From the NCBI RefSeq assembly GCF_003248455.1, contig NZ_QFNM01000003.1, forward strand, positions 1-64,000: a DNA stretch of 64,000 nucleotides, given 5' to 3'. The stretch is from Brevundimonas sp. (GTDB taxonomy: Bacteria; Pseudomonadota; Alphaproteobacteria; Caulobacterales; Caulobacteraceae). The notes beneath the pieces were generated by a model. It had not been told where the DNA came from. It saw only the letters and a list, made by a program, of their open reading frames with translations, and did no database searches. Positions 59,452-64,000 of the stretch are shown here, piece after piece. The first letter of the stretch is position 1. Each line of letters opens with the position of its first letter. Position numbers and translations under genes: made by a program.

Positions 59452-60217
59452 ACCGGCGCAGACGCAGTTCCAGTCTGGGGGGCGCGGGGTCGCCCTGGTC
59501 ACGGGCGGGGCGCGCAGGATCGGGCGGGCCATCTGTCTGAAGCTGGCCGCGGCCGGGTTCGACGTGGCGATCCATCATCATGCGTCGGGCGACGCGGCGC
59601 GCGGCCTGGCCGAGGAAATCTCCGGTCTCGGGCGGCGCGCCTGTCTGTTGCAGGCGGACCTCGCGGACGAGGCCAGGGTGCGGGCGCTGATGCCGGCTGC
59701 GGTCGAGGCGCTGGGGCCGGTAAGCGTGCTGGTCAACAACGCCTCGGTGTTCCAGGACGACCGGATCGGCGGGCTGACGCGCGAAAGCTGGGACGCCCAT
59801 ATCGAGACCAATCTGAGGGCGCCCATCGTCCTGGCCGAGGCTTTCGCCGCCCAGGCTGTCGAGGGGGCCATCGTCAATCTGCTGGACCAGAAGGTGCTGA
59901 AGCCGGACCCGCGCTTCTTCTCCTACAGCCTGTCGCGCAACGGGCTGTGGTGGGCGACGCGGACCCTGGCCCAGGCGCTGGCGCCGGGCATCCGGGTCAA
60001 CGGGGTGGGGCCGGGACCGACCCTGCCGTCCGTCCACCAGACGCCCGAGGAATTCGCCGCCGAGGCGCGCGCCACCCTGCTGGAGACGCCCGGCAGCCCG
60101 GAAGAGGTGGCCGAAGCGGTGCTGTGGCTGATTGACGCCCGCATGGTCACAGGCCAGATGATCGCCGTCGACGGGGGCCAGCATCTGGCCTGGCGCACCC
60201 CCGACATCCAGGAGTAG
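59423..60217 (+). CDS. FolM-like SDR (dihydromonapterin reductase type)
   Basis: 264 residues from ATG 59423 (or TTG 59444). Rossmann VTGGARRIGRAI near 24-35, NNAS near 109, and an AIVNLLDQKVLKPDP segment as in FolM-like reductases; folB follows, which supports a pterin role. The catalytic YxxxK reads Tyr-Ser-Leu-Ser-Arg here: Lys is replaced by Arg, so activity may be altered. Confidence 0.8.
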   Translation: MCSSSVGLTEPAQTQFQSGGRGVALVTGGARRIGRAICLKLAAAGFDVAIHHHASGDAARGLAEEISGLGRRACLLQADLADEARVRALMPAAVEALGPVSVLVNNASVFQDDRIGGLTRESWDAHIETNLRAPIVLAEAFAAQAVEGAIVNLLDQKVLKPDPRFFSYSLSRNGLWWATRTLAQALAPGIRVNGVGPGPTLPSVHQTPEEFAAEARATLLETPGSPEEVAEAVLWLIDARMVTGQMIAVDGGQHLAWRTPDIQE

Positions 60218-60222
60218 GCCGC

Positions 60223-60618
60223 GTGGTCCAGTCGTCGCAGGTTTCGCCCTTCCCGGCGGACGAGCCGCGTTTCGAACGGTTGAGCGTCTTCGTGCGCGGG
60301 CTGGAGGTCGAGGCGGGCATCGGGGTCTATGACCACGAACACGGGCGGCTGCAGCGGCTGACGATCGACGTGACGCTGGAGCTGGAGCCGCGATCCATCG
60401 AGCGGCTGGGCGACACCATCGACTATGAGACCGTGGCCAATGCGGCGCGCGCCATCGCCGAACAGGGGCACGTCGGCCTGGTGGAGACCTTCGCCGAACG
60501 GCTGGCGCGGGCCTGCCTGGCGGACGGACGGGTGCGGCGCGCGACGGTGCGGATCGAAAAGCCCGGCGCCCTGGCCGCCGTGATCGCCCCCGGCTGCGAG
60601 ATCGTGCTGGCGCGGTGA
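60223..60618 (+). CDS. folB: Dihydroneopterin aldolase
   Basis: 131 residues from GTG 60223. FolB pattern: VRGLEVEAGIGVYDHEHGR, DTIDYETVANAARAIAEQG, LVETFAERLA with the catalytic-type Glu, VRIEKPGAL. It cleaves dihydroneopterin in folate synthesis. Five bases after the SDR gene, so in one operon. Confidence 0.95.
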   Translation: MVQSSQVSPFPADEPRFERLSVFVRGLEVEAGIGVYDHEHGRLQRLTIDVTLELEPRSIERLGDTIDYETVANAARAIAEQGHVGLVETFAERLARACLADGRVRRATVRIEKPGALAAVIAPGCEIVLAR

Positions 60619-60709
60619 GGCGTAAAGCCCGGTTGCGTCCAGGCGGCCCCGCCGCCATTGTCGCGGGGTTGAGTCCAGCCGCAGGCGCGGCGCGAGAGAA
60701 GCGTTGTTC

Positions 60710-61363
60710 ATGGCCGAGCCCGGCGATCCCAAGACCCCTGCCGACGCGCAGGACGAGCACGATCACGACGCCCATGTCGGTTTCGTCTCGCCCGCCTCGC
60801 TGGCCGGGCGGGCGCGCGCGCCGGAGCCGAGGCCCGAACCGGAGGTCCATGAGCCGGACCTGTTCGATCCGCCGCCGCTGTCCGACGCGTCGGGGCCGTT
60901 CGACCGCAACGAGGGGGTGCAGCCGGTCGCCCGCTTCGCCCCCCCTTCGTTCGCCCACGCCGCCGGGTCGCACGCGGCGATGCGCGACCGACTGAGCGGC
61001 GGCGAACGGGGCGACATCGCACGGGCGCCGGGGCCGGTGGCGCCGATGCGGCTGTATGCGGTCTATGTGCTGATCCTGCTGGCGACGCCGACGCTTGGAC
61101 TGTCGTGCCTCGCGGCCCTGCTGGCGGTGATGCGGCGCGACCCGCCTGTCGACGCGCTGGAGGCCAGCCATGCGCTGTATCAGCGGCGCACCCTGCTGGG
61201 CGCGGTCGCGGCCGCCGTGGTCGGGGCGGTTCTGGTGATCGTCAATATCGGCGTCGTGGTCCTGTTCGCCGCGGCGGTCTGGATCCTGGCGCGTGGCGCT
61301 TACGGCGTGTTGAAACTGAAGAGCGGCCAGGCCGTTCCCAATCCCCGAAGCTGGCTGTTCTGA
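60710..61363 (+). CDS. Membrane protein, unknown
   Basis: 217 residues from ATG 60710. The N-terminal 110 residues are acidic, Pro-rich and probably disordered; the rest has two to three membrane helices (VYVLILLATPTLGLSCLAALL; AAVVGAVLVIVNIGVVVLFA, cited apart). The pattern at the C-terminus (ILARGAYGVLKLKSG) resembles DUF4870 proteins. The next gene is similar and 11 bp away. Confidence 0.75.
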   Translation: MAEPGDPKTPADAQDEHDHDAHVGFVSPASLAGRARAPEPRPEPEVHEPDLFDPPPLSDASGPFDRNEGVQPVARFAPPSFAHAAGSHAAMRDRLSGGERGDIARAPGPVAPMRLYAVYVLILLATPTLGLSCLAALLAVMRRDPPVDALEASHALYQRRTLLGAVAAAVVGAVLVIVNIGVVVLFAAAVWILARGAYGVLKLKSGQAVPNPRSWLF

Positions 61364-61374
61364 GAGGCACGATC

Positions 61375-61758
61375 ATGACCAACGCCCCCGATTTCACCGC
61401 CGGCCGCGAACCGGAAGGCAAGGTGGGCGCTCTGATCGCCTGGGCGCTGTTCATCCTTTCGATCCCCAGCGCGAACGTGCTGGTGTTGATCGGCCTGGTC
61501 GTGTCCTATGTCTCGCGCGGGACGGCGACCGGGGTGGCGCGCCAGCACATCGACGCCCAGATCGCCCTGTTCTGGTCCGTGTTCTGGTGGACCATCGCGG
61601 CCTGGGTCGGGATCGCGGTCAGCGCCTTGGCCTCGGTGGTGCTGATCGGCATACCCTTTCTGCTGCTGTTCCTGCTCCTGTGGTTCCTGCTCAGCGTCTG
61701 GTTCACGATCAAGAGCGTGATCGGCCTGATCAATCTGTTGCAGAACAAGCCGGTCTGA
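61375..61758 (+). CDS. DUF4870-like membrane protein
   Basis: 127 residues from ATG 61375. Three membrane helices: ALIAWALFILSIPSANVLVL, a second near 65-95 and a third near 85-110 rich in Leu/Val (IGIPFLLLFLLLWFLLSVW). ARQHIDAQIALFWSV is the DUF4870-type 'QAxNFQ' equivalent. Coupled with the upstream membrane gene. Confidence 0.8.
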   Translation: MTNAPDFTAGREPEGKVGALIAWALFILSIPSANVLVLIGLVVSYVSRGTATGVARQHIDAQIALFWSVFWWTIAAWVGIAVSALASVVLIGIPFLLLFLLLWFLLSVWFTIKSVIGLINLLQNKPV

Positions 61759-61836
61759 CGGCGATCCAACCGGCCGATCCGGTGCGGCTGGAACGCGGAA
61801 GGCCCGTCGGCGGTTGATCCGTCGAAGGAGAGACGC

Positions 61837-62121
61837 ATGGGACAGTTCAGGGATGCTGAGGGCGAAAACCGTTTCGAGCAGACGTTCGACGGCGACAATG
61901 GCTCCGGCCTTGTTTGGGCCGACTACGCCGTGCGCGGCGACGTGCGGATGATCCTGCACGTCGAGGCCGACCAGGCCCTGCGCGGATCGGGCGCGGCCGG
62001 GCGGTTCATGCAGGCCCTGGCCGAACACGCCCGCGAGACCGGGCTGAAGCTGTTTCCGCAATGCAGCTACGCCGTCGCCTGGCACAAGCGGCACCCCGAC
62101 TACGACGACGTGCTGGCGTAG
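61837..62121 (+). CDS. GNAT-family N-acetyltransferase-like protein
   Basis: 94 residues. GNAT_YjdJ-type (PF14542): HVEADQALRGSGAAGRFMQAL near 42-62 binds acetyl-CoA, then GLKLFPQCSYAVAWHKRHP. AGAGAGA-type start site (GGAGAG) before ATG. Substrate unknown. Confidence 0.88.
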   Translation: MGQFRDAEGENRFEQTFDGDNGSGLVWADYAVRGDVRMILHVEADQALRGSGAAGRFMQALAEHARETGLKLFPQCSYAVAWHKRHPDYDDVLA

Positions 62122-62259
62122 GCTGCAGCCAACCCCATCATCATCGCGGTCGCGGCGTGGATGCCGCCTTCCGGTGTCTTGCGCGGCGTCCCATCGGATG
62201 GAGCGGGCGTATGGATCCTAGGCGCAAGGCCTAGATGACGGGTTCAGATCGGGGCCCCC

Positions 62260-63240
62260 CTAGCCCCCCGAATAGCCGCCGATGATGGGCAGGATTTCCC
62301 CGGTGATGAAACTGGACATCTGGGGCGAGGCCAGGAAGACGTAGGCGGGGGCGATCTCCTCGGGCTGGGCCGGGCGTTTCATCACCGTCTTGGCGCCGAA
62401 CTGTGAGACCGTCTCGGCGTCCTTGTCGGCGGGGTTCAACGGGGTCCAGACCGGGCCGGGGGCGACCACGTTCACCCGGATGCCGCGCGGCGCCAGATGC
62501 GTGCCCAGCGAGCGGGCGTAGGCGTGGATGCCGCCCTTGGTCAGGGAGTAGTCCAGCAGGTCCTTGTTGCCCTGAAGCCCGGTGACGGAGCCGGTCATGA
62601 CGATGGCGCCGCCGGTCTTCATGTGCGGGACCGCCGCCTTGGTCATGTTGAAATAGCCGTAGAGGTTGGTCTTCAGCGTGCGGTCGAAATGGTCGTAGGT
62701 CAGGTCCTCGAAGGCGGCGACGTGCTCCTGGAAGGCGGCGTTGGGGACCAGAACGTCCAGGCGGCCGAAGGCGTCCAGCGTGGCCTTGACGGCGGCCTCG
62801 GCGAAGGCGGGGTCGGACACGTCGCCCTTCAGCACCAGGGCGCGGCGGCCCTCGGCCTCGACGGCGGCCTTGGTCGTTTCGGCGTCGGCCTCCTCGTCCA
62901 GATGGCAGATGACGACATCGCAGCCCTCGCGCGCGAACAGGACGGCGACCGCGCGGCCGATGCCGGAATCGGCGCCGGTGATCAGGGCGGCGAACCCGTC
63001 CAGCTTGCCGGATCCCTTCCAGAAGGGGGCGTCATAGAGGGGCGCAGGGTCCAGGGCCGCCTCGTCGCCGGGCTTGGTCTGGTGCTGTTGGGGAAAGGGC
63101 GGTTCGGGATAGGGGCGGGCGCCGGCCTGGACCGCGCCCGAGGACTCTGCGTCGCCCGAACGGGCGTCCTTGGCGTCGATGTCGCGCTGGATGGCGCGTT
63201 CGTGGTCGGCGACGGCGTCGGCGCGGGCGGTGTCGGTCAT
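62260..63240 (-). CDS. SDR-family oxidoreductase (YghA-like)
   Basis: 326 residues. Glycine motif ITGADSGIGRAVAV near 88-101, NAAF near 170, catalytic Ser near 215 and YSLTKGG (Tyr-x3-Lys) near 230. The 80-residue Pro/Gln-rich N-terminal extension (PYPEPPFPQQHQTKPGDE) is typical of this stress-linked subfamily. Confidence 0.92.
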   Translation of the reverse strand: MTDTARADAVADHERAIQRDIDAKDARSGDAESSGAVQAGARPYPEPPFPQQHQTKPGDEAALDPAPLYDAPFWKGSGKLDGFAALITGADSGIGRAVAVLFAREGCDVVICHLDEEADAETTKAAVEAEGRRALVLKGDVSDPAFAEAAVKATLDAFGRLDVLVPNAAFQEHVAAFEDLTYDHFDRTLKTNLYGYFNMTKAAVPHMKTGGAIVMTGSVTGLQGNKDLLDYSLTKGGIHAYARSLGTHLAPRGIRVNVVAPGPVWTPLNPADKDAETVSQFGAKTVMKRPAQPEEIAPAYVFLASPQMSSFITGEILPIIGGYSGG

Positions 63241-63305
63241 CGAAAGCTCCTGAAGACTGGTCTTCAGAAAGCGGGCGAGGCGGACAGGCGTTCCCGTCGG
63301 GACGA

Positions 63306-63623
63306 TCAGCTGACGCGGTGGATGATGGTCCGGAGGGTTTCGGCGCGGTTGGGCAGGTCGGCCGCCAGGCGCGAGGCCAGTTCACGCGCGCCGACCGGAT
63401 AGGCGTCGCCGCCGTCGGCGATGGCCCTGGCCTTGGACGCGGCGTCCAGCAGCAGCTTCTCCAGCGCCTCGACCTCTTCCAGCGCCAGGGCGTGGGCTTC
63501 GAGCTGGAGACGCTTGACGCGCTCGGCCGTGGTCTCGGGCGCCTTCATCAGATTGTAGATTTCGGCCTCGGCCGCCACGAGCCGCAGATCGGGCTTGGCC
63601 TCGGGACCATCGGACTTGGCCAT
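63306..63623 (-). CDS. Conserved-looking helical protein, unknown
   Basis: 105 residues, nearly all helical with heptad-like pattern (ERVKRLQLEAHALALEEVEAL cited in part). No family recognised. Separate from the genes on either side. Confidence 0.65.
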   Translation of the reverse strand: MAKSDGPEAKPDLRLVAAEAEIYNLMKAPETTAERVKRLQLEAHALALEEVEALEKLLLDAASKARAIADGGDAYPVGARELASRLAADLPNRAETLRTIIHRVS

Positions 63624-63700
63624 GAATCATATCTCCCCGAAAGATCAGGAGCCCAAGGTGATGCGAAGTTGCGTTCGCGTCGAGCGTGACCGTAACGGTT

Positions 63701-63722
63701 GTGGCGGCACTGTGGCCGCCAC
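63701..63722 (-). terminator. Hairpin after OpgH-like gene
   Basis: GTGGCGGC/GCCGCCAC 8-bp stem, 6-nt loop, 13 bp past the stop on the minus strand; no U-run follows, so termination strength is doubtful. Confidence 0.45.
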
Positions 63723-63734
63723 GCATCGGTGGAA

Positions 63735-64000
63735 CTACAGTTCCGGCGCGCGGGCCGGAACCATGGCGGGGGCGGCGACGGGCGCCAGGACGCCCCCGGC
63801 GACCGCCCGCAGCGGCGAACGGGGCGTATGCAGGACGGCCGGCGAGACGCTGACGCCGTCCTGGGCCGGCGTGACCAGGAAGCCCTTCCGGGCCAGGGCG
63901 TCGCCCGAGCGGACGCGCGAGGTCCACACGGCGATCGGCGCGGCCAGCAGCAGCGGCAGGACGATCGGGGCGAACCAGGTGGCCAGGTCGGGGCGCACGC
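63735..64000 (-). CDS. opgH: OpgH/MdoH-like glucosyltransferase, C-terminal end (partial)
   Basis: About 88 residues; the frame is open to the window edge, so the start lies beyond it. A membrane helix APIVLPLLLAAPIAVWTS, then SRVRSGDALARKGFLVTPAQ matches the end of osmoregulated periplasmic glucan transferase OpgH (membrane exit followed by 'RRxGLFLxPEE'-like text). An Ala/Pro-rich tail follows. Confidence 0.7.
   Translation of the reverse strand, partial: VRPDLATWFAPIVLPLLLAAPIAVWTSRVRSGDALARKGFLVTPAQDGVSVSPAVLHTPRSPLRAVAGGVLAPVAAPAMVPARAPEL

Overview
The window is high-GC alphaproteobacterial DNA, most likely from Caulobacteraceae (Brevundimonas-like). This is inferred from base composition, a phage-borne GapR (DUF2312) domain, paired S46 peptidases with proteobacterial-type motifs, and a LigD/Ku pair. 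It splits cleanly in two at a tRNA gene: about 1-36.68 kb is a siphovirus-type prophage whose left end lies outside the window, and 36.7-64 kb is host chromosome.

Prophage, late module (minus strand, 17166 down to 1): small terminase, GpA-type large terminase, gpW-like joiner, portal, a prohead protease/major capsid fusion, DUF2190 decoration protein, head-tail joining proteins, tail tube, a G/GT tail chaperone pair made by a -1 frameshift on an A8 slippery run, tape measure, then tail-tip genes in the order Dit-like, DUF2163 hub, DUF6950 peptidase-like, and a tip/fibre protein that runs off the left edge. Nearly all stop and start codons overlap (ATGA or TGATG). An intrinsic terminator at 17314-17344 separates this module from the early leftward operon.

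Prophage, early leftward module (minus, 27037 down to 17381): a Cro-like HTH protein, small unknowns, a D12-type adenine methylase carrying four 14-residue tandem repeats, a second adenine-type methyltransferase, a GapR-like/RMF-CrpP-like fusion, an AAA+ ATPase, a PrimPol-type primase, an SF3 helicase and a repeat-rich stretch that could be an origin. Switch: a CI/S24-type repressor (27096-27731) is flanked by four copies of a GTGC-N7-GCAC operator. Early rightward module (plus, 28368-36628): a large ParB-domain protein, a stand-alone FtsK-gamma-like winged helix, a DEDD exonuclease, an XRE regulator, several unknowns, a DUF5131 (Gp37/Gp68) protein, and a tyrosine integrase beside a tRNA(CAT), probably tRNA-Ile2, whose 3' end is the attachment site.

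Host part: SIMPL-domain protein, panD, sppA, a peptidoglycan amidase, two tandem secreted S46 dipeptidyl-peptidases, a three-gene DevBCA/MacB-like ABC exporter, an enoyl-CoA hydratase, small proteins, an aspartic protease, pgsA, two toxin-antitoxin modules flanking a beta-carbonic anhydrase, uvrC, ligD and ku (convergent, overlapping stops), a FolM-like reductase next to folB, membrane proteins, a GNAT, an SDR, and the C-terminal end of an OpgH/MdoH-like glucosyltransferase at the right edge. There is no rRNA gene, CRISPR array or recognisable insertion sequence. Family names come from sequence motifs read by eye; no database search was run.
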